A stretch of 32,030 nt of DNA from positions 1 through 32,030 of the forward strand of contig DJOV01000007.1 of assembly GCA_002437285.1 (NCBI GenBank), given 5' to 3'. Positions within the stretch are counted from its first letter, which is position 1, and each line of letters begins with the position of its first letter. The DNA is from Prevotella sp. UBA6429 (GTDB lineage Bacteria; Bacteroidota; Bacteroidia; Bacteroidales; Bacteroidaceae). The notes beneath the pieces were generated by a model, which saw nothing but the letters and a program-made list of their open reading frames with translations, had not been told where the DNA came from and did no database searches. Made by a program: the position numbers and the translations under genes. Of this stretch, positions 24,688-32,030 are shown piece by piece.

Positions 24688-25719
24688 ATGGTTGACGATT
24701 TCGACATACGAGAAAAGAACATATCCGGAGAGGAAAAAGAGTTAGAGAACGCCCTTCGCCCGCTTCGCTTCGATGACTTCAACGGACAGCCCAAGGTGGT
24801 GGATAACCTCCGGGTGTTTGTTGAGGCTGCCAAGTATCGGCGCGAACCGCTCGACCACACATTGCTCTATGGACCTCCCGGACTGGGCAAGACCACGCTG
24901 AGCAACATCATCGCCAACGAGCTGGGCGTTGGGTTCAAGATCACGTCGGGCCCCGTGCTCGACAAGCCTGGCGACTTGGCCGGCATCCTCACGTCGCTGG
25001 AGCCCAATGATGTGCTCTTCATCGACGAGATACACCGCTTGCAGCCCGTCGTGGAGGAATATCTCTATTCGGCCATGGAGGACTACCGCATCGACATCAT
25101 GATTGACAAGGGCCCCTCGGCGCGGAGCATACAGCTCGACCTCAACCCCTTCACGCTCATCGGCGCCACCACCCGTTCGGGCATGCTCACGGCGCCGCTA
25201 CGCGCCCGCTTCGGCATCAACATGCACTTGGAATATTACGATCCGCCCACCTTGCAGCGCATCATCAGACGCTCGGCACGCTTGCTGAAGGTGCCCATCG
25301 CTGACGATGCGGCTGTGGAGATTGCCCGGCGCAGCCGTGGCACACCCCGTATCGCCAATGGGCTGTTGCGCCGTGTGCGCGACTTTGCGCAGGTCAAGGG
25401 CAACGGTACCATCACCAAGGACATTGCCGACATAGCCCTCTCGGCGCTCAATATCGACTCTTATGGTCTCGACGAGATAGACAACAAGATCCTGCTGACC
25501 ATCATCGACAAGTTTAGGGGCGGTCCTGTGGGCATCTCCACCATCGCCACCGCCATCGGCGAGGACGCCGGCACGGTGGAGGACGTGTATGAGCCCTACC
25601 TCATCATGGAGGGCTTCGTGAAGCGCACGCCGCGCGGACGCATGGTCACCCCTTTGGCTTACGAGCATCTGGGGCGCAACCCTTATAGCGGCGACATCAT
25701 GCAAACCCAACTCTTTTAA
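24688..25719 (+). CDS. ruvB: Holliday junction branch migration ATPase RuvB
   Basis: AAA+ motor that, as a hexamer with RuvA, drives branch migration of Holliday junctions. The 343-residue length is typical. Visible are Walker A GPPGLGKTT (62-70), Walker B FIDEIHR (111-117), the arginine-finger/sensor block GATTRSGMLTAPLRARFG, and the sensor 2 region SRGTPRIANGLLRRVRDFA. The C-terminal winged helix ends GRMVTPLAYEHLG. It has its own -7 promoter box and is followed by coaD after 17 nt, so ruvB-coaD-ybeY is probably one operon. Confidence 0.97.
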   Translation: MVDDFDIREKNISGEEKELENALRPLRFDDFNGQPKVVDNLRVFVEAAKYRREPLDHTLLYGPPGLGKTTLSNIIANELGVGFKITSGPVLDKPGDLAGILTSLEPNDVLFIDEIHRLQPVVEEYLYSAMEDYRIDIMIDKGPSARSIQLDLNPFTLIGATTRSGMLTAPLRARFGINMHLEYYDPPTLQRIIRRSARLLKVPIADDAAVEIARRSRGTPRIANGLLRRVRDFAQVKGNGTITKDIADIALSALNIDSYGLDEIDNKILLTIIDKFRGGPVGISTIATAIGEDAGTVEDVYEPYLIMEGFVKRTPRGRMVTPLAYEHLGRNPYSGDIMQTQLF

Positions 25720-25736
25720 CCCATCCGTCACGCGAT

Positions 25737-26246
25737 ATGGACTCACATATAGCCAATCCTGCAGCTCCGCCTGCCGACCGCCCGGCGCGCGTCGCCCTGT
25801 TCGCCGGTAGCTTCGACCCTTTCACCATCGGCCACGCTGACATCGTGAGACGGGCGTTGCCGCTCTTCGACAGGCTTGTCATCGTGGTGGCCGTCAACCC
25901 GGAGAAGCGCCACCTGTTCACCGCGCAGGAGCGCGTGGAGGCCATTCGCGCCCTCTATCGTGGCGATGACCGTGTGGAGGTGGTAGCCCATGAGGGCATG
26001 ATGGCCGACCTGGCCCGCCAGCTTGGCGCACGGTTCAATGTGCGTGGCGTGCGCTCGGTCATTGACTTCGAGTACGAGAAGGTGGAGGCCGACTACAACA
26101 AGCGTTTGGGAGGGCTTGAGACGGTGCTGCTCTATTCCAGTCCAGCGCTGGCCTCCGTCTCGTCGACGGCCTATCGCCAGTTGGTGTTCTTCCACAAGGA
26201 CGCTGAGGCGGCAGCCTTGCTCCCCTCGCCACAGACAACACGATAA
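25737..26246 (+). CDS. coaD: Pantetheine-phosphate adenylyltransferase
   Basis: Fourth step of coenzyme A synthesis: 4'-phosphopantetheine plus ATP gives dephospho-CoA. The nucleotidyltransferase motif is FAGSFDPFTIGHADIV (T30-I-G-H33). Further family blocks are VNPEKRHLFTAQERVEAI, FNVRGVRSVIDFEYE and SSTAYRQLVFF. The 169 residues include an N-terminal extension of about 17 residues rich in Ala and Pro that most CoaD proteins lack, so initiation may be further in, although no in-frame ATG is seen there. From memory, coaD often lies between parE and the S41 protease in Bacteroidales, whereas here it is between ruvB and ybeY. Confidence 0.95.
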   Translation: MDSHIANPAAPPADRPARVALFAGSFDPFTIGHADIVRRALPLFDRLVIVVAVNPEKRHLFTAQERVEAIRALYRGDDRVEVVAHEGMMADLARQLGARFNVRGVRSVIDFEYEKVEADYNKRLGGLETVLLYSSPALASVSSTAYRQLVFFHKDAEAAALLPSPQTTR

Positions 26247-26268
26247 TTCATTTATATTCACACGAAAT

Positions 26269-26679
26269 ATGATCACTTACAATGCAGACGGCGTTAAGAT
26301 GCCGAAGATACGCCACCGCGACACGACCGCTTGGATCAAGCGCGTGGCGGAGGCCCACGGACGCAAGGTGGGCGAGATAGGCTACATGTTCGTCAGCGAC
26401 GAAAAGATCCTGGAGGTCAACCGCCAGTATCTGGGCCACGACTATTACACGGATATCATCACCTTCGACTATGATGAGGAAGATGTCATCAATGGTGACC
26501 TTGTCATCTCGCTCGACACCGTGAGGACCAATGCCGAGAAGTTTGGCAAGGATTATGCCGATGAGCTCAACCGGGTCATCATCCATGGCATCCTGCACCT
26601 TTGCGGCATCAACGACAAGGGACCAGGTGAACGCGAGATCATGGAGGCCCATGAGAACGCCGCCTTGGCCATGCGCTGA
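26269..26679 (+). CDS. ybeY: Endoribonuclease YbeY (16S rRNA maturation)
   Basis: Metal-dependent single-strand RNase involved in 16S rRNA 3'-end processing and ribosome quality control. I use the ATG at 26269 (MITYNADGVK), giving 136 residues. The frame is open upstream but that part overlaps coaD. The family blocks are SDEKILEVNRQYLGHDYYTD, IITFDY and the metal site HGILHLCGINDKG. The canonical motif is HGxLHLxGYDH. Here His106 and His110 are present, but the third ligand position is Asp116 instead of His, which I believe is common in Bacteroidetes homologues. It is last in the ruvB-coaD-ybeY unit, with a terminator about 100 nt on. Confidence 0.93.
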   Translation: MITYNADGVKMPKIRHRDTTAWIKRVAEAHGRKVGEIGYMFVSDEKILEVNRQYLGHDYYTDIITFDYDEEDVINGDLVISLDTVRTNAEKFGKDYADELNRVIIHGILHLCGINDKGPGEREIMEAHENAALAMR

Positions 26680-26781
26680 TTTCCGGCAGGGTGCGCCGGT
26701 GTCGCTTCTGCGAGGGGTGCGCCAGGCTTGCTTAGGCGCAATATCGTACAACATCTGCCAAAATTGTCCAACTACCACAAT

Positions 26782-26815
26782 AAAACACGCTCCACGAGGG
26801 CGTGTTTTTTGTTTT
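26782..26815 (+). terminator. Terminator of the ruvB-coaD-ybeY operon
   Basis: AAAACACGC (26782-26790) pairs with GCGTGTTTT (26800-26808) around a 9-nt loop, followed by TTGTTTTATT. The tail runs into the promoter of the next gene. Confidence 0.85.
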
Positions 26816-26821
26816 ATTGTT

Positions 26822-26829
26822 TATTTTTG
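26822..26829 (+). promoter_or_regulatory. Promoter (-7 box) of the secreted metallopeptidase-like gene
   Basis: TATTTTTG is an exact TAnnTTTG box. The ATG used for the gene lies 58 nt downstream. No good -33 box is seen because the preceding terminator occupies that position. Confidence 0.55.
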
Positions 26830-26887
26830 CAAATACCAATCCTATATGGTGCCTAACAACAATCTAATCATAATCTTTGGAAATCGC

Positions 26888-29560
26888 ATGAAACAAAGAC
26901 CTTTACTCAGACTTACGGCCCTGTCGTTTCTGTTGTCGCTCTTCAGCCTGACAACACTGGCGGGCCATCGCTACGACTTCAATTACACGATCTCGCGGCC
27001 TGTGGACGCCACCTCCGCCTCGGCGTGTCCCGTCTATCCCACCTTGTTCAAGACGGCCTTGGGTGTCACGGATCCGGCTTCGCTGAAGCTCATCGCCGGT
27101 TACAAGACCACGACGGGCGAGCTGAAGTACCGCAGCACCAACACCCCTGGCATCGATGCTGACAAGAGTGGTCACTGGTTTGACCTCACGGCCGTGCCCA
27201 CCAACCGTGCCGCGCAGCGCGCCGTGCAGGTGGTGTGGGACGCCCCTTCGCTGTCTGTCACCCACAGCGACCTGGCCACCGTGGGCACCAAGCTCACGCT
27301 CATTGAGGGCTTCGTCAACGGCAATGACTCGCTCTTCTTCCATCTCAACGTCACTTTCACCGGAGCCGGCACGGCCGGCAACGTCACTACCGACCAGCCC
27401 CAGTATGTGGGACGCACCAGCGAGACCGACGGGTGGCTGGTGACTCCGCTCGTGCAAAGGAACGACGATGAGGCCCAGCAGCAGAACTGGATTCAGGTGA
27501 ACGAGGGCGACAAGATCACCCTGAGCTGCGAGGTCATCAACCCCGAGAACTACAAGGCTGTGCGCTATCGCTGGTCGAAGACCTCGATGAACGCCCGGAC
27601 GTACCAGGATGAGGATGTCACCGTGCGTCGCTCGATGACCACCGCCCCCTACACGCTCACCGAGAATGCCGTTTACAAAGACGGCGCGCGCTACGTGCTC
27701 CGCGTCTACCTGACTGACCTGAACGGCAAGTCGACATGGAAGGACTACCACTACTATGTGGACGTGCAGACCCATCCCGGCCAGTTCATGGAGTGGCCCA
27801 CCTACAAGCTCTCCTACGACTTCCATACTGAGTATCCCAACCTTCAGAAGCCCACCAAGCTCCACACCTTCACCAAGAAGGACGGCACGCCGGCCAATTG
27901 TTACGCCGGCGAGTGGTGGTCGGTGTTCTGGGGTGACAACCTCAACACAGAGGTCGGCACCGACTCGGCCACCATCTACACGGCCGCCAAGAACATGGTG
28001 GCGCAGTATGACAAGGACTTCGCCTACATACGCGACTACATGGGCTGGCCGCCCGACCTCAGCGCGCGCAAGGGCTACAAGTCGTTTGTCTACATCTTCG
28101 GTTCGGGCCTGAGCAACGACAATGAGGCCAACACCACGCAAGGTGGCTACCAAAGCAGTACCTACGCCGATGGACAGAACTGGGCCTGCGTGTGGGCCAG
28201 CTACTACCCCTTCAGCCGCTTCCGCGACGATGCCGACAAGAAGTGGAGCGACGGCCTCTACCAGCGCAATGCCATGATCCACGAGGGCATCCATGCCATC
28301 TTTGCCGACCTGGGCGCCTGCCGTGGCTCCAGCTGGTTCCACGAGGGCGGCAACACGTGGCTGCAAGGCCAGGTCTACGCCAAGCGCGACGGACAGTATG
28401 GCGACGCGGGCTTCCTTGACGGCGGTCCCTTCCTCGCTCCCCACATGCCCATCGAGTGCTATTCGGGTTGGCTGCAGGATGGTTCCTACGGTGGGCCGGG
28501 CGCGCAGGGCGTCAACATGTACGATGGTGGCAAGCAGGTCTGCACCTGGCGCAACTACCTGGGCGGCGTGCAGTATGCCAACGCCTTCCCCGTGGTGGCG
28601 GCCAATATCTGTGGCGATGGCGTCATCCCCTGGATCTGGCGCAACTGCAAGGACTATGTGCTCAAGACCATGGGCGACTCCATCGGCGAGGAACCCATGC
28701 GACAGATCATCACGGCCTATCGTGCTCGCCAGGCGCTCTTCGACCTCGGTGGCTGGGACAAGAGTTACCGCTCGGTGGTCAATTCCAACTTCGGCATCTC
28801 GGTGAAGCCCGAGTGGGAGCCTTACTGGATCAATGTGGCCCCGTATCGCATCACTCCCTACCAGTCGGTCGAGCTTGACAACAAGGACGGCTGGATGTCG
28901 CCCGACACGCTGACCAACCCTGGTTGGAGCGGCGGCAACATCATTCCCATCCACGTCTCGGGCGATGTGGCCAACGTGGAGTTCCGTCCTGAGGACACAC
29001 AGATGCGCGCCTTGCTCTGCTACCGCACCAAGGACGGCCGTTGCTACTACAGCCAGCCCGTGAAGTGTGGCAACATGAGCATCGACATCACCGAGAAACC
29101 TGCCAACGGCGTCATCTTCTGCGTGGTCTGCAACACCGACTATGTGTACCTTGGCGACGCCCAGCGCAAGCACCACTGGGACTACCGCATCCGCTTGGGC
29201 GAGGGCGCCCTGGCCATTGCCGATACCTACACCCGCTGGTTCAACTACGAGCAAGACCTGAAGGATGCGTTCAGCACAGGCATCCAGTCGGTCCGTGACA
29301 ACGACAACTCCGCTGCCGGCAAGCTCCGCATGATGTCGTCTGTGGCCGTGCGTGGAGGTGTCATCCGCCTCGACCTGGGCGATGTCCATCCTGCCGATGT
29401 CACCGTGCGTGTCGTGGGTGCCTCGGGTGTCATGGTGCAACAGGGCCGTCTCAGTGCCGACGGCACATTCGCGGTGCCCGCCAACCTGCCCGCTGGCCTT
29501 TGCTTCTTCACCTTCGCCTATGGCAACGAGCACCAGACGGTGAAGATGATCGTGAAATAA
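26888..29560 (+). CDS. Large secreted putative metallopeptidase with T9SS-like C-terminal domain (possibly DUF6055 family)
   Basis: The start at 26888 (MKQRPLLRL) puts a clear signal peptide at residues 1-23 (FLLSLFSLTTLAG). The frame is open further upstream but there overlaps ybeY and the promoter. The product has 890 residues. Residues about 200-300 look like an Ig/PKD-type beta domain. The middle holds MIHEGIHAIF (HExxH, His465-His469) followed by WFHEGGNTW, where Glu486 could be the third zinc ligand, as in gluzincin peptidases. The last 75 residues (VAVRGGVIRLDLGD to VKMIVK) have the VRVVGASG and LPAGLCFFTF pattern of type IX secretion sorting domains, so the protein may be exported to the surface. 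The overall family resembles DUF6055, from memory only. No substrate can be given. It is monocistronic with its own terminator. Confidence 0.75.
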   Translation: MKQRPLLRLTALSFLLSLFSLTTLAGHRYDFNYTISRPVDATSASACPVYPTLFKTALGVTDPASLKLIAGYKTTTGELKYRSTNTPGIDADKSGHWFDLTAVPTNRAAQRAVQVVWDAPSLSVTHSDLATVGTKLTLIEGFVNGNDSLFFHLNVTFTGAGTAGNVTTDQPQYVGRTSETDGWLVTPLVQRNDDEAQQQNWIQVNEGDKITLSCEVINPENYKAVRYRWSKTSMNARTYQDEDVTVRRSMTTAPYTLTENAVYKDGARYVLRVYLTDLNGKSTWKDYHYYVDVQTHPGQFMEWPTYKLSYDFHTEYPNLQKPTKLHTFTKKDGTPANCYAGEWWSVFWGDNLNTEVGTDSATIYTAAKNMVAQYDKDFAYIRDYMGWPPDLSARKGYKSFVYIFGSGLSNDNEANTTQGGYQSSTYADGQNWACVWASYYPFSRFRDDADKKWSDGLYQRNAMIHEGIHAIFADLGACRGSSWFHEGGNTWLQGQVYAKRDGQYGDAGFLDGGPFLAPHMPIECYSGWLQDGSYGGPGAQGVNMYDGGKQVCTWRNYLGGVQYANAFPVVAANICGDGVIPWIWRNCKDYVLKTMGDSIGEEPMRQIITAYRARQALFDLGGWDKSYRSVVNSNFGISVKPEWEPYWINVAPYRITPYQSVELDNKDGWMSPDTLTNPGWSGGNIIPIHVSGDVANVEFRPEDTQMRALLCYRTKDGRCYYSQPVKCGNMSIDITEKPANGVIFCVVCNTDYVYLGDAQRKHHWDYRIRLGEGALAIADTYTRWFNYEQDLKDAFSTGIQSVRDNDNSAAGKLRMMSSVAVRGGVIRLDLGDVHPADVTVRVVGASGVMVQQGRLSADGTFAVPANLPAGLCFFTFAYGNEHQTVKMIVK

Positions 29561-29581
29561 ACCATACGTTTTCACCTGTTG

Positions 29582-29612
29582 AGGCGTCACCCTTGGGTGG
29601 CGCCTTTTTTAT
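29582..29612 (+). terminator. Terminator of the secreted metallopeptidase-like gene
   Basis: AGGCGTCACCC (29582-29592) pairs with GGGTGGCGCCT (29595-29605), including one G-T pair, around a 2-nt loop, and is followed by six further T-rich bases. A strong intrinsic terminator about 20 nt after the stop codon. Confidence 0.88.
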
Positions 29613-29814
29613 GTGCCCTGTGGATTTAGATCGTCAGATTGTGCCCCAATTTAGGTCTTGAACAATGCGAAGGAACAAAATGAACCATAACTCTGAAGAA
29701 CGCTTCTTCTGGTGTAGAAAAGTTCAGTTGTTCTCTTGGCTTCGCTTGTCACTCCAAATATTGGATAAATCTCATTTTGAGCCTTTCGGAAAAATGTGTT
29801 TCCAAAATAATGAG

Positions 29815-29822
29815 TACCTTTG
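29815..29822 (+). promoter_or_regulatory. ilvA promoter (-7 box)
   Basis: TACCTTTG is an exact TAnnTTTG box, 25 nt before the ATG used for ilvA. The coding frame is open 183 nt upstream of that ATG, but this lies before the promoter and reads as non-coding. No clear -33 box is seen. Confidence 0.65.
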
Positions 29823-29847
29823 CAGAAAGATTGTAAATCAGAAGAGA

Positions 29848-31050
29848 ATGTTAAATTTAGACAATTTCTACAAGGCTCGCTATGTGCTGAGCAAGATCAT
29901 TCGCCGCACCGACCTGGTGCACGCCCCCAAGATCAATCCCGAGAGTGACGTCTACCTGAAGCCCGAGTGCTTGCAAAAGACTGGCTCGTTCAAGATCCGC
30001 GGTGCTTACTATAAGATTTCGCAGCTCTCCGAGGAGGAGAAGAAGAAGGGCGTGATAGCCTGTTCGGCAGGCAACCACGCGCAGGGCGTGGCGCTCGGTG
30101 CCACATCGATGGGCATCAAGTCGCTCATCTGCCTGCCTGAGGGTGCGCCCATCAGCAAGGTAGAGGCCACCAAGAAGCTGGGCGCCGAGGTGTGCCTCGT
30201 GCCGGGTGTCTATGATGACGCCTATCAGAAGGCCTTGCAGCTGCGCGACGAGCACGGCTACACCTTCATCCACCCTTTCGACGACGAGAACGTTATCGCC
30301 GGACAGGGAACCATCGGCCTGGAGCTGCTCGACCAGCTGCCCGACGTGGAGGCCGTAGTGGTGCCTGTGGGTGGCGGCGGACTCATCTCGGGCGTGGCCT
30401 ACGCCATCAAGTCGCTCAACCCCCAGGTGAAGGTCTATGGTGTGCAGGCCAGTGGTGCCGCCAGCATGGTCAACAGCCTGCATGACCACAAGCAGGAGAA
30501 GCTCGCCAAGGTGTCGACCATCGCCGACGGCATTGCCGTGAAGGAACCGGGCTCGCTCACGTTTGATGTCTGCTCACACTATGTGGACGACATCGTGACC
30601 GTCAGCGAGGACGAGATCTGTGCCGCCATTCTCCATCTCATCGAGAGCGAGAAGATGGTAGCCGAGGGTGCCGGCGCCGCCAGCGTAGCTGCCGTGATGT
30701 TCAACAAGGTGCCGGTGAAGGGCAAGAAGACCATCTGCGTGGTCAGCGGCGGCAACATCGACGTGACCATCCTCAGCCGTGTCATCAACCGTGGCCTGGC
30801 CACGAGCGGCCGCATCTGCACGCTCACCATCGAGCTGGCCGACAAGCCGGGGCAGTTGCTCAAGGTGTGCCAGGTCATTGCCTCCATGGGCGGCAACATT
30901 GTCAGCGTGCACCACGAGCGCAACAACGACAGCAAGAAGGTCACCGACTGTGTGCTCCGCCTCTCCGTCGAGACCAAGAACCAGGAGCATGTCGATGCCA
31001 TCACCAAGGCGCTCACCGACAACGGACTGAAGATCAGGGAAAACAATTAG
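29848..31050 (+). CDS. ilvA: Threonine ammonia-lyase (threonine dehydratase)
   Basis: PLP enzyme that deaminates threonine to 2-oxobutanoate, the entry to isoleucine synthesis or to threonine catabolism. I chose the ATG at 29848 (MLNLDNFYKA) because the -7 box ends at 29822. The product is 400 residues. The PLP lysine is Lys49 in KTGSFKIRGAYYK. SAGNHAQGVALG and the phosphate-binding loop VPVGGGGLISG (about 172-182) are intact. One C-terminal ACT domain (about 325-400, ICTLTIELADKPGQLLKVCQ) suggests amino-acid feedback. This single-ACT architecture is shared by biosynthetic and catabolic forms, so the direction is not certain. ridA follows after 25 nt. Confidence 0.95.
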   Translation: MLNLDNFYKARYVLSKIIRRTDLVHAPKINPESDVYLKPECLQKTGSFKIRGAYYKISQLSEEEKKKGVIACSAGNHAQGVALGATSMGIKSLICLPEGAPISKVEATKKLGAEVCLVPGVYDDAYQKALQLRDEHGYTFIHPFDDENVIAGQGTIGLELLDQLPDVEAVVVPVGGGGLISGVAYAIKSLNPQVKVYGVQASGAASMVNSLHDHKQEKLAKVSTIADGIAVKEPGSLTFDVCSHYVDDIVTVSEDEICAAILHLIESEKMVAEGAGAASVAAVMFNKVPVKGKKTICVVSGGNIDVTILSRVINRGLATSGRICTLTIELADKPGQLLKVCQVIASMGGNIVSVHHERNNDSKKVTDCVLRLSVETKNQEHVDAITKALTDNGLKIRENN

Positions 31051-31075
31051 TCAAACCATTTAAACAATATCAATT

Positions 31076-31450
31076 ATGCAAGCTATCCACACAGAGAAGG
31101 CTCCTAAGGCCATCGGACCTTACAGCCAGGCAATCAAGGTAGGCAACCTCGTCTTCGCATCGGGTCAGGTGCCCATCGTGCCCGCCACGGGCGAGTTTGT
31201 GGAGGGGGGCATCCAGGAGCAGACGCGCCAGGCCCTCACCAATGCGCAGGCCATCCTCGAGGAGGCCGGTACCAGCCTCAACAACGTTGTCAAGACCACA
31301 GTCTTCCTCTCCGACATGGCCAACTTCGCCGCCATGAACGAGGTCTACGCCGAGTTCTTCACACAGCCTTATCCCGCACGCTCGGCCGTGGCCGTCAAGG
31401 CTCTGCCCAAGGGCGCACTGGTCGAGGTGGAGTGCATCGCCGAGCTCTAA
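31076..31450 (+). CDS. ridA: Reactive intermediate/imine deaminase RidA
   Basis: RidA (YjgF/YER057c/UK114) hydrolyses the enamine/imine intermediates released by PLP dehydratases such as IlvA, preventing damage to other PLP enzymes. The 124-residue length is typical. Hallmarks are KAIGPYSQAIKVGNLVFASG, Arg102 in YPARSAVAV and Glu119 in VEVECIAEL, the residues that hold the substrate carboxylate and catalytic water. The position 25 nt after ilvA makes a shared transcript and a direct functional link very likely. A GC-rich hairpin follows. Confidence 0.96.
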   Translation: MQAIHTEKAPKAIGPYSQAIKVGNLVFASGQVPIVPATGEFVEGGIQEQTRQALTNAQAILEEAGTSLNNVVKTTVFLSDMANFAAMNEVYAEFFTQPYPARSAVAVKALPKGALVEVECIAEL

Positions 31451-31487
31451 GCTGCGGCAATGTAACAAGGCTTCTTGAACGAACCGA

Positions 31488-31530
31488 AAGGGCCACCGCA
31501 CGCTTCTCCGTGAAGCCTGCGGTGGCCCTT
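31488..31530 (+). terminator. Hairpin terminator candidate after ridA
   Basis: A 13-bp perfect stem (AAGGGCCACCGCA at 31488-31500 with TGCGGTGGCCCTT at 31518-31530) has a 17-nt loop that can itself pair (CTTC/GAAG). Only a short T-poor tail (ATAGTTG) follows, so termination may be weak. Confidence 0.65.
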
Positions 31531-31590
31531 ATAGTTGTAAAATGCCTAACACAACTCATCCAAATGCCTGTTGCCATAACGTTTTGTTGC

Positions 31591-31875
31591 TTACGATGAT
31601 TCTGACATCGGCTTCCATGTACAGTCGTAGCACAGGTTTTTTGTCCCTGTGTGCAAGAATGCAGGGGTGGTTTCCAAGAACATGGCAACGCCTTTGTCTT
31701 CTCCATTGGAGTGGGTGCTTATCCAATGTTGCTTGAACTCATCTAAGCCATAAGTGGCCAATCCCTTTCCCGGATCAGCCACATAGAATTTCTTTCCTTT
31801 CTTGGTTTTGTATAGGACAACGAAATGGTCTTAGTTCCAATGCAAGATGCACGGCAAAGGTGCTTTAAACAACGT
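31591..31875 (-). pseudogene. Broken C39 peptidase domain fragment of a bacteriocin-type ABC exporter
   Basis: On the minus strand, from about 31875, one frame reads KAPLPCILHWN, then a TAA stop (31833-31831), then DHFVVLYKTKKGKKFYVADP and on through STHSNGEDKGVAMFLETTPAF. This is the second half of a C39 double-glycine peptidase domain, including the catalytic His (HFVVLYK) and Asp (VADPGKG). The in-frame TAA stands where a glutamine codon (CAA) would be expected. The N-terminal half with the catalytic Cys is absent: 31876-32030 is AT-rich with stops in all frames. After ETTPAF the frame loses resemblance, ending at 31591 without membrane helices. Clearly a decayed fragment. It is collinear in orientation with the exporter ATPase remnant at 10740-11525. 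Confidence 0.75.
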
Positions 31876-32030
31876 TTAATTCAGTAAACGTTATTTGCTG
31901 TTTTTTGTGCGGAATTATTTTTTTCTAAAATTTCGTTACTAAATATTGCTGTTTCCGTTCAATCTAAATTTTACGCACGCTTGTTATATAGGAGCCGTAT
32001 TTTGTCTTGATTACCCCAGTTCGGGATAAG
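31876..32030. other. AT-rich non-coding right end
   Basis: Stops occur in all six frames and I find no promoter, RNA gene or intact repeat. The last 21 bases (ending CCCCAGTTCGGGATAAG) are more GC-rich and could be the edge of another element outside the window. Confidence 0.4.

Noticed and set aside
26531..26887. N-terminal extension of the secreted metallopeptidase-like protein
   Set aside because: It overlaps ybeY in another frame and contains a terminator and a promoter. The signal peptide begins at 26888.
26903..29590. 895-codon open frame on the minus strand opposite the secreted metallopeptidase-like gene
   Set aside because: It is a shadow of strong GC-biased codon use in the sense gene. 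Its product is a low-complexity Val/Gly/Ala/His-rich string without a recognisable fold, and the sense strand has a signal peptide, motifs, promoter and terminator.
29665..29847. N-terminal extension of ilvA by 61 codons
   Set aside because: It lies upstream of the -7 box at 29815-29822 and has no resemblance to threonine dehydratases. The family N-terminus begins at the ATG at 29848.
31076..31110. DnaA-box-like CTATCCACA near the ridA start
   Set aside because: It is a single imperfect match inside coding sequence, with no cluster of boxes or AT-rich unwinding region, so it is not evidence for an origin here.
32010..32030. GC-rich right end (CCCCAGTTCGGGATAAG) as an insertion sequence terminus
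   Set aside because: It vaguely resembles sequence seen near transposons, but no inverted partner, target duplication or transposase is visible in the window.

Overview
The window looks like chromosomal DNA of a fairly GC-rich member of the Bacteroidales, most likely Prevotella or a close relative. The evidence is a set of Bacteroidetes-type promoters (-7 box TAnnTTTG, in several cases with a -33 TTTG-like box), no clear Shine-Dalgarno sequences, AT-rich spacers between GC-rich genes, lineage-typical genes (DUF2851, GH97, a single-cytochrome-b fumarate reductase), and a secreted protein with a T9SS-like C-terminal domain. The genus is inference. I see no tRNA, rRNA, CRISPR array or intact insertion sequence.

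Layout. 1-0.4 kb: a partial minus-strand frame with an 11-residue repeat runs off the left edge, followed by the apt terminator. 0.4-2.9 kb: apt and mnmG on the minus strand, with a perfect 16-bp parS-type ParB-binding palindrome directly after the mnmG stop codon. 2.9-6.6 kb: the frdC-frdA-frdB operon behind a well-formed promoter and a ~140-nt leader. 6.8-10.2 kb: a minus-strand pair of secreted carbohydrate-related enzymes (GH97, then an alpha/beta hydrolase). 10.2-11.5 kb: a decayed-looking stretch and an orphan ATPase domain from a peptidase-containing ABC exporter. 11.6-12.9 kb: a THUMP-like methyltransferase. 13.0-15.4 kb: a secreted GH2 enzyme, divergent from a GNAT-like protein (15.6 kb).

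16.8-24.6 kb is a plus-strand run of housekeeping genes: parE, an S41 protease, DUF2851, a hotdog thioesterase, dprA and dus. 24.7-26.7 kb holds ruvB-coaD-ybeY, ending in a strong terminator. 26.9-29.6 kb encodes a large secreted putative metallopeptidase. 29.8-31.5 kb holds ilvA and ridA, a coupled pair in which RidA clears the reactive enamine/imine released by IlvA. At 31.6-31.9 kb, on the minus strand, is a broken piece of a C39 bacteriocin-processing peptidase domain.

Most of the window is ordinary core genome, and I do not see a clearly new multi-gene system. The items most worth a second look are the parS site beside mnmG, the two collinear exporter remnants 20 kb apart bounding a housekeeping block, the GH97 enzyme with unusual catalytic-site residues, the secreted HExxH protein, and the repeat-bearing frame at the left edge.
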